NCBI RefSeq assembly: GCF_029338295.1
Contig: NZ_CP119791.1
Coordinates: 496,001-560,000, forward strand
Length of the DNA: 64,000 nt
Direction: 5' to 3'
Source of the DNA: Haladaptatus sp. QDMS2
GTDB lineage: Archaea; Halobacteriota; Halobacteria; Halobacteriales; Halococcaceae
The translations under genes were made by a program, and so were the position numbers. Positions 34,147 to 42,183 of the stretch are shown in pieces (position 1 is the first letter of the stretch; each line of letters starts with the position of its first letter). The notes beneath the pieces are model-generated. The model searched no databases, was not told the origin of the DNA, and saw nothing but the letters and a program-made list of their open reading frames with translations.

Positions 34147-35058
34147 ATGTCCTTCCAGTCGCTGTCACCCCGCGCACTCCAGCGAGTCCTCGTTGAACTC
34201 GGTCTCGTTGGCGCGATGTTGGGCGTGGTCTACCTCTGGCGTCAGGGATTGCGGGCGATAGCACAATCACACACTTCGGTGCTTGGCTCCGTACCAGTGG
34301 TCGGTGGCTTTGCCTCTGGGTTCATCTTCCTCGCGGGACTCATCGTGTTCATCGCGGCGTATGCGTCGATTCGAGACGTTCCGGTAGCGTTCAGACTCCC
34401 CGACCGAACCAACCGCTCTGCGTTCGTGGTCGCTGGATTTGTCCCACTTGCGCTCGTCGCCCTCACCAAACTCGTAGGCGTGCAAACCGGCGTTCCGTAC
34501 GGAACACTCACCAAGACCTCGTACGCCACGGATGCGGCGCTTGCACCGATACTGCTGATACTCGGGTTAGCGGTGGTAATTGGCGTCCCAACGCTCGTCT
34601 TGATTTGTCAGGTGCTCGTGCAGGGAACGCTCCGGCAGGTGTTCGACGGAACGGCGACCTTCATCCTCACCGCCGTGTTCACCGGAGTTGCGATGATGAG
34701 TACGACCGGCGGTTTTGCGCTGGCTCCCGACCTCGGCAAACTCGTCGGGACGTTGCTGTTCGTGCTCGCATTCGGCGTTGCGCTGTACGCCACAGCGCGC
34801 ACGCAGCGCGCCTCGATTCGCTACCTGGCGTATCTGCCGCTCGTGTTTCTCGCCGTAGTCGTCCTCGTTCCGGGCATCAACGCGACCGACTCTGTCGCGG
34901 AAGGGTTGTTCACGCTCACGCACCTCGCGGTGTTCGCTATCGCCGCCTACACCTACGAATGGAGCGACTCACTCCTCCCCCCGGCGGTCGCATACCTGAG
35001 CCTCACGCTCGCTAATTACGCGGTCGTCCTTGGGTTCGAAACCAGACTCCTGTTCTAA
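34147..35058 (+). CDS. Polytopic membrane protein, CPBP (Abi)-like but without catalytic residues
   Basis: 303 aa, about 8 membrane helices. VGVQTGVPYGTLTKTSY, then VVIGVPTLVLICQVLVQGTL (about 138-157) aligns with the EExxxR region of CPBP intramembrane proteases, yet both Glu are replaced by Cys-Gln and the Arg by Gln. The later ILTAVFTGVAMM stands where the family has FGxxH, with Met for His. If homologous, it is an inactive relative. Function unknown; a protein-protein role is possible. Confidence 0.65.
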   Translation: MSFQSLSPRALQRVLVELGLVGAMLGVVYLWRQGLRAIAQSHTSVLGSVPVVGGFASGFIFLAGLIVFIAAYASIRDVPVAFRLPDRTNRSAFVVAGFVPLALVALTKLVGVQTGVPYGTLTKTSYATDAALAPILLILGLAVVIGVPTLVLICQVLVQGTLRQVFDGTATFILTAVFTGVAMMSTTGGFALAPDLGKLVGTLLFVLAFGVALYATARTQRASIRYLAYLPLVFLAVVVLVPGINATDSVAEGLFTLTHLAVFAIAAYTYEWSDSLLPPAVAYLSLTLANYAVVLGFETRLLF

Positions 35059-35059
35059 C

Positions 35060-35569
35060 TCAAAGTTCTTTCAGCGTGTCCGGATCGTCAAGCTCCCAGA
35101 GCACCTGCGGGAGGAAGGCGTCTAAATTGTCGATGACCTTCCGCTCGCTCACGTCAAGACCCTCGCAGTGTTCGTGGGCCGACTCCCTGACGGAGACGTG
35201 AATGTCGCCGTCCTCGACGGTCACCTGGAGCGGAAACACAGAACACCGCGCAGGTTTCCAATCGTGTTCTAAATGCAGCGAACAGAGGCCGTCGTCGCGC
35301 AGGAAAAAGCAGGCCTGTCCCTCCTCGTTTACGTGTTCGTCGCGGTCTTTCTGCTCGCGCTTGACGAAGTTCTCCCCGCGGAACGTCGTCGTCGTTTCGT
35401 TCAGGTCGGCGTGTTTCGCGAGTTCGAAGAAGTCGGGTTCGTAGAGCAGGACGCCGTGGGTGCAACACCACGTACACTCCTCTACGCACTCGAAGGTGAT
35501 GTCCGGGTCGAAGTCCACGACGGCCTCACAGCCCGGATGTACCTCTACTCGTCGCTCGGCTGTGCTCAC
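35060..35569 (-). CDS. YkgJ-family cysteine-cluster protein
   Basis: 169 aa from a GTG at 35569, MSTAERRVEVHPGCEAVV. FECVEECTWCCTHGVLLYEPD (about 28-48) followed by ACFFLRDDGLCSLHLEHDWKPARCSVFP form the CxxC...CC...C...C...C arrangement that in YkgJ proteins binds a metal or Fe-S centre. An upstream ATG at 35641 would add 24 unconserved residues. Function unknown. Converges with the CPBP-like gene, 1 nt between the stops. Confidence 0.87.
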   Translation of the reverse strand: MSTAERRVEVHPGCEAVVDFDPDITFECVEECTWCCTHGVLLYEPDFFELAKHADLNETTTTFRGENFVKREQKDRDEHVNEEGQACFFLRDDGLCSLHLEHDWKPARCSVFPLQVTVEDGDIHVSVRESAHEHCEGLDVSERKVIDNLDAFLPQVLWELDDPDTLKEL

Positions 35570-35650
35570 GTTCGGGGTTCGGACACTCGCGGGGAAATCC
35601 CTTTCGCACTCGGCGATACCTCGTCGGGAATCGGCGCGCACACGGCGACG

Positions 35651-36025
35651 TTACGAGAGGTAGGCGGTGACGTCCGTCGAAGAGACCATCCCGATGTAGT
35701 CGTCCTCGACGACCGGGAGGTGCTTGATGCCGTACGTCGTCATCATCGCCGCGACTTCCTCCATGTAGAGGTCCGGGGTTGCGGTCTCTACGTTCTTCGT
35801 CATCACGTCGGTCACGCGCAGCGAGTTGATATCGCGACCCTCAGCGACCGCGTCGAGAATGTCTGTGCTGCTGATAATTCCGCGCTGAGTGGTCTGGACG
35901 ACCAGCGCGCTGATGTCTCGCTTGCGCATCAGTTGGGCGGCCTCCATCACCGTCGCGTCCTTCGAAATCGTCTCTAATGGCGTCGACATTACATCTCGGA
36001 CGGTCGCTCGCTGTTTCGAACTCAT
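35651..36025 (-). CDS. Tandem CBS-domain protein
   Basis: 124 aa, two CBS motifs: VRDVMSTPLETISKDATVME (9-28) and VTDVMTKNVETATPDLYMEE (71-90), each followed by a hydrophobic strand (SALVVQTTQRGIISS, KHLPVVEDDYIGMVSS). CBS pairs bind adenine nucleotides and regulate partners. No effector domain is attached. A 16-nt palindrome covers the start codon. Confidence 0.92.
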   Translation of the reverse strand: MSSKQRATVRDVMSTPLETISKDATVMEAAQLMRKRDISALVVQTTQRGIISSTDILDAVAEGRDINSLRVTDVMTKNVETATPDLYMEEVAAMMTTYGIKHLPVVEDDYIGMVSSTDVTAYLS

Positions 36026-36040
36026 GCCTCTACAGAGGCA
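36025..36040. promoter_or_regulatory. Palindrome at the CBS gene start codon
   Basis: TGCCTCT-AC-AGAGGCA, 7-bp arms with a 2-nt centre. It starts at the first base of the ATG (36025) and reaches upstream, so it could be an operator or an mRNA hairpin that hides the start. Confidence 0.4.
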
Positions 36041-36078
36041 GAGCGACGGTATGGTGTTTTTGTCTGAAAACGATGACG

Positions 36079-36399
36079 TTAACTGTACCCTCGCCACCGA
36101 TGACCACACTCCATGCACTTGAAAAAGCGCGTCGGCGGTTCGTCCGCAGACCCGGTCTGCTTGATGGTGTACCACGCCCGGTCGTGCCCGCACTTCTCGC
36201 AGGTCTCCTTGGCCGTTGGCTTCCCCTCGTCCGCCGCCTCCTCGCTCGTCTCGATGACGTCGTCGAAGGTCTGCTTCTCGGTGCTGACGAAGTTCTTCGC
36301 GGCCTCCTCGTCCTTTGGGACGCGAGCGCCACAACCCTTGCACACCATCTCGCTGCCGTCTGCGTGCATCATCGAGCCACACTCGTCGCAGAATTGCAT
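36079..36399 (-). CDS. tfs: Transcription factor S (TFS)
   Basis: 106 aa. The N-terminal zinc ribbon uses Cys4, 7, 20 and 23. The C-terminal TFIIS-like ribbon uses Cys67, 70, 95 and 98, with the acidic hairpin tip QTGSADEPPT (Asp86-Glu87) that reaches the RNA polymerase active site. It rescues backtracked RNA polymerase by transcript cleavage. The start at 36399 gives the canonical MQFCDECGSMM. Confidence 0.96.
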   Translation of the reverse strand: MQFCDECGSMMHADGSEMVCKGCGARVPKDEEAAKNFVSTEKQTFDDVIETSEEAADEGKPTAKETCEKCGHDRAWYTIKQTGSADEPPTRFFKCMECGHRWRGYS

Positions 36400-36431
36400 G
36401 GACGGGCGTTGTCGCTCGCCGTAAAAAAGCG

Positions 36432-36806
36432 TTAGCGGTCGGCTTCGAGCTCGCGACGTTCCTCGACGATGGGGCAGTCGCGCACCCGAAAGTGACGCAT
36501 ATCGACTTGCTCTAGGATGGTCGTCCCTTCGTGGGTACAGCCGACTCCCGGCGGCGCGGTAAAGTGCTCACACCGCTCGCAGAAGCTCTGTTTCGGGACG
36601 ACGGCCTCCTGGGGCTCACCCGGTTCATTTGTAATCGTGAACTCCGGGCCGGTGTCGAGTTCGTCCCACAGGTCTGCCTCCTCGGTCTGAGCGACCTCGA
36701 CGTTGGTGAACATCTCCCCGTCGAGTTCCGCAAACGGGTCCTGTTCTTCGTGGGACGTTTCTGCGGCGAGTTGGTCGAACACGTCCTCGTCGGCGTCGTC
36801 GCTCAT
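36432..36806 (-). CDS. Haloarchaeal zinc-site protein, unknown function
   Basis: 124 aa. The first 70 residues are very acidic and probably disordered; the C-terminal domain has Cys76, 79, 90 and 111 (FCERCEHF, GCTHEG, DCPIVE), likely one zinc or Fe-S site. Its start overlaps the upstream gene's stop by 4 nt (ATGA), so it is coupled to the RHH/coiled-coil/zinc-ribbon protein. TFS follows 32 nt downstream. Confidence 0.75.
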   Translation of the reverse strand: MSDDADEDVFDQLAAETSHEEQDPFAELDGEMFTNVEVAQTEEADLWDELDTGPEFTITNEPGEPQEAVVPKQSFCERCEHFTAPPGVGCTHEGTTILEQVDMRHFRVRDCPIVEERRELEADR

Positions 36807-37651
36807 CGTTCGTCACCGCCGTCAGTGGTCGCCTCGCCGACGACCGCAGAGAGCACGTCGAGTTCGCTCTCCTCCTCTAGAGGCGCTTCGAGTTCCGGAT
36901 GGGTGTTGACCAATCGCGGCGACCGGATGAGCCAGGAACCGGGTTCGACGTCAGTAAAGAGATAGCCACAGCCGGGACATGTGGGGTCGCTGAGGAGCGC
37001 GATATCGACGGGTGCGCCACACCCGGCGCACTTCGCCTTCCGCACGTCGTGTTCGAGGGCACGCTCTCGCAGGGCTGCGAGCATTTTGGTGCGCTCTGCG
37101 GAGACGGCCTCGCTCCGCAGTTGTCTGCGCACGTCGAGCGTGACCCGGGCGACGGTTTCGAGTTTGGATTCGAGGTCGTCGAGGCGTTCCTCCACCGCGG
37201 CGCTCACTTCTGCCCGGTCGCGCCGTACCTCGTCGACCGTCGCTTCGACCTGCGCGAGTTCGTCGTGCAGGTCACCGATGGCTCGTTCGAGTGACGCGAA
37301 CTCCTCGTGGGTGTGGTCGCGGGCCGCTTTCGTGTCGACCTCTTTTTTCACCTGAATGACCCGCCCGCGAAGGTCCTCGATGTACGAATCTACTTTGTCC
37401 GAAAGTGCGCCGAGGTCGCGAGAGAAGTCGGCAGAAAGCGACGACTCCACGGCTTCGAGTCGCTGCTCGTCTACCGCATCTGCGGTCTCTCTCACTGCCA
37501 GTCCAGTCTCGTCAGTAACTCGATACGCTGCCACCAGCTGGACCAACAGCTCTTCACGCGTCACACCAAGCGCACTCGATTTCTCAGAGAGCCACTCGTC
37601 GAGCGCAACTGGTACGCTCACAGACAGGTCTCTCGACTCCTCACCCTCCAT
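36803..37651 (-). CDS. RHH-like, coiled-coil and zinc-ribbon protein, unknown function
   Basis: 282 aa in three parts. Residues 8-48 (LSVSVPVALDEWLSEKSSAL... ) look like a ribbon-helix-helix DNA-binding or dimerisation domain. Residues about 60-200 are a long coiled coil. Residues 208-228 hold CAGCG...CPGCG (Cys208, 211, 225, 228), a zinc ribbon. It may link DNA to a partner, but no family is recognised. First gene of a coupled pair with 36432-36806. Confidence 0.72.
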   Translation of the reverse strand: MEGEESRDLSVSVPVALDEWLSEKSSALGVTREELLVQLVAAYRVTDETGLAVRETADAVDEQRLEAVESSLSADFSRDLGALSDKVDSYIEDLRGRVIQVKKEVDTKAARDHTHEEFASLERAIGDLHDELAQVEATVDEVRRDRAEVSAAVEERLDDLESKLETVARVTLDVRRQLRSEAVSAERTKMLAALRERALEHDVRKAKCAGCGAPVDIALLSDPTCPGCGYLFTDVEPGSWLIRSPRLVNTHPELEAPLEEESELDVLSAVVGEATTDGGDER

Positions 37652-37695
37652 TCGTTACACCTTTTCGAACAATCACCTTAAACGTTCCTTCCACT

Positions 37696-38532
37696 TTACC
37701 GGATTTTCCGCACGTCGCTAATGTCGAATCCAGCATCGCCGATGTCCGTCTCGAAGCGAACGATGTCTTCGGCCTCGATGCGCGGCAGCACCCCACGGAA
37801 CTGCTTTACGAACATCGTCCGCGCCCGACTGGACCCGCCGGTTTCCCAGGTGAATTCCATCGTCCCGTCGGTCGCTTCGACCAGTTGCTCGTGCGACTGG
37901 GAGTCGATGGTCTGGGGATTGATAGAGAGGAGAATCAGCCCCTGCCAGCGGTAGGCTGCCTTCTGAAGGCCTTTCAAGATGAGCGTGACGTCGGCCCAGG
38001 GGCGCTCCTCGGTGACGACGTTTACGAGGTCGGTAAGCGAGTCGATGACGACCAGATTGCCGGTGGCCACCTGGTCGAGACAGTTAGACAGCGCCGTAAG
38101 CACGCCTTCCGTGTCGTGTGACGCCCCGAGGTCGTCGATGGTCAGCGCCTGTTCTGCGTACCACTCGCGGGGGACTTGACTCTCGTTGAAGTACTCGTCC
38201 GAGAGGTCGTGGAATGTGATTGCGTCGACGCTCCCGTTTACGATTTCTTCGTCTATCGTCAGCCCGATTTCGCGGGTGAGCTGGGCTTCGTCCGCGGTGA
38301 ACGAGAGATAGTGTACTTCTGCCGGGGACGCCGCCTCGGCTTGCAAGTCGCCGTAGTAGAGTTCGAACTGGTCGGGGTCGCCGTGTGCGAGTGCGTTCAT
38401 GACCGCGCTCGTGTACATGAACTCACGCGCCCCCGCCCCCGCTTCGCCCGACAGCAGGACGACGCTCCCGGCCGGTGCGCCACCGTTGATGATGGTGTCC
38501 AGTCGCGGGATGCCAAAGGGGATTCGCTTCAT
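37696..38532 (-). CDS. KaiC/RecA-superfamily ATPase-like protein with degenerate P-loop
   Basis: 278 aa. MKRIPFGIPRLDTIINGGAPAG is the KaiC-type entry (as in gas-vesicle regulator GvpD-like proteins). The Walker A position reads GEAGAGAREFM (29-39): Lys is missing and replaced by Ala-Arg. Walker B is NLVVIDSLTDLV. A core strand LILLSINPQT and the C-terminal MEFTWETGGSSRARTMFVKQFRG follow. ATP hydrolysis is doubtful; haloarchaeal members may signal or regulate. The ATG at 38532 is preferred over the upstream TTG. Confidence 0.83.
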   Translation of the reverse strand: MKRIPFGIPRLDTIINGGAPAGSVVLLSGEAGAGAREFMYTSAVMNALAHGDPDQFELYYGDLQAEAASPAEVHYLSFTADEAQLTREIGLTIDEEIVNGSVDAITFHDLSDEYFNESQVPREWYAEQALTIDDLGASHDTEGVLTALSNCLDQVATGNLVVIDSLTDLVNVVTEERPWADVTLILKGLQKAAYRWQGLILLSINPQTIDSQSHEQLVEATDGTMEFTWETGGSSRARTMFVKQFRGVLPRIEAEDIVRFETDIGDAGFDISDVRKIR

Positions 38533-38563
38533 ACCGGGCAAATGCAGGCCTTCCGCTTACGTG

Positions 38564-39532
38564 TTACTCTGTCTCAACGGTCGCTCCCGCGTTCCGCCCC
38601 GCACTCACGACCACGGACCCACCCACGCCGACGCTGTCTAATATCTCTCGGGCCGCCGCTCGGGCTGCCGGGGCGTGTGCGCGGTCGGTCACGCCGAACA
38701 CGGCCGGCCCCCACGACGATTGGCCCGCGCCTGAGACTGCCCCGCTCACCGTCAATCGGTTCACGATTTCACCGAGCGGCGGACGGAACACGCCGCCCTG
38801 CTCATCTGCGTACCACGCGCCGTTGAGCCGGCTGATGGTCGCCACGGCCGCCCCGAAGGTGCGCCAGTCGCCTTCTGCCATCGCGGGGAGCACGCGTCGG
38901 GCGACGACTGCCGCGATGTCGTCTGCGATGCCCGGGTCCGCGTCCTCGACGACGGTTCGGATGCTGTCGTCCTCGTTCGCCCCGCTGCGCCCCGAGGGCA
39001 GGTCGGGTATCACGACGACGAATCGCCAGTCTGCCGGAATTTCGTGGTGGGCGGCCACCGCGGGCACGTCCCACTCGCCGTCCGCCGGGCGGTCTGTGGT
39101 GAACCGTTCGGTCGGATGGCCCGCATCGAGGACGAACCCGCCCGATTCGAAGCCGGCGACGCCGATGCCGCTTCGCCCACCTCTGCCGAGGCGAGGGGCG
39201 ACGTCTCTAACTGAAACAGCTTGCCCGTTTGCCGCGGCGACGGCCTGCAGCGTGGCGAGCGCCAGTTGCGTTCCGCTTCCGAGGCCGACGTGGCGAGGCA
39301 GTTCCTCGTGGACGATCACGCGTGCGCCTAGCACGCCGAGAACCGCCGCCGCCTCCCTCGCGTAGCGAGTCGCAACCGGGTGGTCACAGACCACGTCGTC
39401 TGCGGCGTGGGCTTCGACGACCACGCGTGGCTCTGAAAGCGTGACGCCGACGCCGCCGTAGAGGCGGGCGTGGGCGAGCGAGAGATTCTGAAAGCCAAAG
39501 TGGAGACGCCCCCCAGTCGTGACTCGCACCAT
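38564..39532 (-). CDS. GHMP-kinase family, beta-ribofuranosylaminobenzene 5'-phosphate synthase-like
   Basis: 322 aa. N-terminal VTTGGRLHFGFQNL and the GHMP loop LPRHVGLGSGTQLALATL (about 76-93), GGVFVLDAG-type and GFVLDAGHP segments, and a C-terminal VSGAGQSSWGPAVFGVT match the beta-RFAP synthase family. This enzyme makes a methanopterin precursor from PRPP and 4-aminobenzoate. Haloarchaea use folates and have MptA/B-like genes, so the real role here is uncertain. The gene is 51 nt from the glycosyltransferase on the same strand. Confidence 0.85.
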   Translation of the reverse strand: MVRVTTGGRLHFGFQNLSLAHARLYGGVGVTLSEPRVVVEAHAADDVVCDHPVATRYAREAAAVLGVLGARVIVHEELPRHVGLGSGTQLALATLQAVAAANGQAVSVRDVAPRLGRGGRSGIGVAGFESGGFVLDAGHPTERFTTDRPADGEWDVPAVAAHHEIPADWRFVVVIPDLPSGRSGANEDDSIRTVVEDADPGIADDIAAVVARRVLPAMAEGDWRTFGAAVATISRLNGAWYADEQGGVFRPPLGEIVNRLTVSGAVSGAGQSSWGPAVFGVTDRAHAPAARAAAREILDSVGVGGSVVVSAGRNAGATVETE

Positions 39533-39583
39533 ACCCGTCACGTGGAGACGGTATCGTATCGGGGTTTCGGCAGTGGCAACTCC

Positions 39584-40294
39584 CTACTTGAAATAGCCGT
39601 CGTCGGGGCGACGCCCGAGGACGAAGTAATCGAGGTAGCCCCGAGCGTAGATGAGAAATAGGCCAAGGTATCCCTGGTCCGATTGCCGGCGTGTCGAGGT
39701 GTACACCGGACACTCCTTGTCGTAGACGACGCGGCCGTATTGCTTCATTCGCAGGGAGAGTTCCGTGTCCTCCATGAACGGAATCTCCTCGTCGAACCCG
39801 TCGGCGTCGAGAAACGCGCTCCGGCGGTACGAACAGTTGTTGCCCGATTGCTGGACGAAACCCACGGGCCACGCCGCCCGATACCAGTAATCGGTGAGTA
39901 GTTTGAACAGCACGCGATGTTTCGTGCTGTCCTCCGTCGGGCGCAGGGGGCCGCCGACGCCAACCACGTCGTCGTCCGTGTAGTGACGGCGGTGTTTCGC
40001 CACCCAGTGGTTCGGGACCACGGTGTCGGCGTCGGTGAAACAGACGACCGGCGCGTCCGCCGCGCGTGCGCCCTGATTGCGGGCCGCGCTCGGCCCGTCT
40101 TCTTCCTCGTCGGGAAGGACGCGGTCTACAGCAGGATGCTCGGTGGCGATGTCGTCGGTTCCATCGTCGCCGCCGACCACGACGATGACCTCGGCGTCTT
40201 GCCCGTCGAGGGAATCGAGCGTGCGACCGATTGAATCGGCTTCCTCGTAGGCGGCGATGACGACGGCTGCGGCCGGCCAGTCGGCGACTTTCAT
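39584..40294 (-). CDS. Glycosyltransferase family 2 protein
   Basis: 236 aa. AAAVVIAAYEEADSIGRTLDSL, then VICFTDADTVVPNHW-like DAD motif (VVCFTDADTVV, about 81-91), and the acceptor region SAFLDADGFDEEIPFMEDTELSLRMK (about 161) match GT-A, family GT2. It should transfer a sugar to a lipid or glycan. The C-terminus DYFVLGRRPDDGYF is not a clear membrane anchor. ATG 40294 follows a GTG at 40297; either could start. Confidence 0.88.
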   Translation of the reverse strand: MKVADWPAAAVVIAAYEEADSIGRTLDSLDGQDAEVIVVVGGDDGTDDIATEHPAVDRVLPDEEEDGPSAARNQGARAADAPVVCFTDADTVVPNHWVAKHRRHYTDDDVVGVGGPLRPTEDSTKHRVLFKLLTDYWYRAAWPVGFVQQSGNNCSYRRSAFLDADGFDEEIPFMEDTELSLRMKQYGRVVYDKECPVYTSTRRQSDQGYLGLFLIYARGYLDYFVLGRRPDDGYFK

Positions 40295-40337
40295 CACCCC
40301 TCACTCCCGCGTGCGCCGGCAAAGGTTTTCTGTTGTT

Positions 40338-40355
40338 TTCCGATATGACAGCAAC
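40338..40355. repeat. 18-bp tandem direct repeat, copy 1
   Basis: TTCCGATATGACAGCAAC, directly abutting copy 2 (40356-40373) in the divergent gap between the GT2 gene and ilvD. The copies differ at two positions. Confidence 0.75.
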
Positions 40356-40373
40356 TTCCGATAATACAGCAAC
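40356..40373. repeat. 18-bp tandem direct repeat, copy 2
   Basis: TTCCGATAATACAGCAAC, immediately after copy 1. It ends about 18 nt before the TATA box of ilvD, a usual place for an archaeal regulator site. Confidence 0.75.
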
Positions 40374-40391
40374 ATCTGTTCACGTGCGGCC

Positions 40392-40398
40392 TTTTAAG
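40392..40398 (+). promoter_or_regulatory. TATA box of ilvD
   Basis: TTTTAAG, centre about 27 nt before the ATG at 40422. Confidence 0.6.
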
Positions 40399-40421
40399 CA
40401 TCCGCGTGGCTACCTCCGGGT

Positions 40422-42148
40422 ATGAGCCAACAGCACACCGAAAAGCGGGAGAAGGCGGCGGGCCTTCCCTCTCGCGACGTGACAGAAGGGCCAGAACGCG
40501 CCCCGCACCGAGCGATGTTCCGGGCGATGGGGTTCGACGACGAGGACCTCGCCTCGCCGATGATCGGCGTCGCGAACCCCGCGGCCGACATCACCCCGTG
40601 TAACGTGCACTTAGATGATGTCGCCGCCTCAGCTATCGAAGGCGTCGACGAAGCGGGCGGGATGCCAATCGAATTCGGCACCATCACCATTTCAGACGCC
40701 ATCTCGATGGGCACCGAGGGGATGAAGGCGTCGCTCATCTCGCGGGAGGTCATCGCCGACAGCGTCGAACTCGTCGCCTTCGGCGAGCGTCTGGACGGCC
40801 TCGTGACCGTCGCTGGCTGTGATAAGAACCTGCCGGGAATGATGATGGCGGCAATCCGCACGGACCTGCCGAGCGTCTTCCTCTACGGCGGTTCGATTAT
40901 GCCCGGCCAGCACAACGGCCGCGACGTGACCATCGTGCAGGTGTTCGAGGGCGTCGGCGCGTACGCAAGCGGCGACATGAGCGCGGAAGAACTGGACGAC
41001 TTAGAACGCCACGCCTGCCCCGGCGCGGGGTCCTGCGGCGGGATGTTCACGGCGAACACGATGGCCTCCATCAGCGAAGCCATCGGCCTCGCTCCCCTCG
41101 GAAGCGCGAGCGCTCCAGCAGAACACGACGAACGCTACGACGTGGCCCGCCGCGCCGGCGAACTCGCCGTCGAAGTCATCCGCGAGGAACGTCGCCCCTC
41201 CGACATTCTCACCCGGGAATCCTTCGAGAACGCCATCGCCGTCCAGACGGCGATTGGCGGTTCGACGAATGGGGTGCTCCACCTGCTGGCGATGGCCGCA
41301 GAAGCGGGCATCGACCTCTCCATCGACGACTTCGACGAAATTTCCCGACGCACGCCGAAAATCGCCGACCTCCAACCCGGCGGCACGAGCGTCATGAACG
41401 ACCTCCACGAGATTGGGGGCGTCCCGGTGGTCATCCGTCGCCTGTTGGAAGCGGGTCTCATCCATGGTGACGCCATGACCGTCACCGGCCGCACCATCGC
41501 CGAGGAATTGGAACAGCTCGACCTGCCCGCAGACGAGGACATCGAGGCCGATTTCCTCTACACCGTCGAAGAACCAAAGCAGGCAGAGGGAGCCATCAAG
41601 ATTCTCAAGGGCAATCTCGCTCCCGACGGAGCCGTCCTCAAAGTGACTGGCGACGACAAGTTCCACCACGAGGGCCCTGCGCGTATCTTCGAAAACGAAG
41701 AAGACGCGATGGCCTACGTCCAGGAGGGCCACATCGAGTCGGGCGACGTCATCGTCATCAGAAACGAGGGCCGCGCGGCGGCCCTGGCATGCGTGAGATG
41801 CTCGGCGTCACCGCCGCCGTCGTCGGCGCGGGCCACGAAGACGACGTCGCCCTCCTCACTGACGGTCGGTTCTCGGGCGGGACGCGCGGCCCCATGATTG
41901 GCCACGTCGCCCCCGAGGCGTTCGTCGGCGGGCCAATCGCGGCACTCGAAGACGGCGACATCGTCACGGTGGACATCCCCGAACGAACCCTCGAAGTGGA
42001 CCTTACGGACGCGGAACTCGCCGCCCGCCTCGACGACTGGGAGGCCCCCGCGCCCGCCTACGATTCTGGCGTCCTCGCGAAGTACGGCCAACTGTTCGAC
42101 TCGGCGGCCAACGGTGCGGTCACCAATCCCGGCGCGAAGCGCGACTAA
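40422..42148 (+). pseudogene. ilvD: Dihydroxy-acid dehydratase, frameshifted as sequenced
   Basis: Catalyses the dehydration of 2,3-dihydroxy acids to 2-keto acids in isoleucine and valine synthesis. Fe-S cluster Cys are seen in VAGCDKNLPGMMMA and HACPGAGSCGGMFTANTMAS. The frame breaks near 41771: the sequence reads GAGGGCCGCGCGG where GAGGGCCCGCGCGG would give [15 protein letters not shown], the conserved end region. One C is missing, after which the frame continues correctly (from 41789) to 42148. The total would be about 575 aa, a normal IlvD length. Either an assembly error or a real broken gene. Confidence 0.9.
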
Positions 42149-42183
42149 GCGTCCTTTTTCTTCCCGGTTGACGTAGGTCTCCT

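Noticed and set aside
40338-40373. CRISPR-type repeats
   Set aside because: Only two copies that abut without a spacer, and no cas genes nearby; treated as regulatory repeats.
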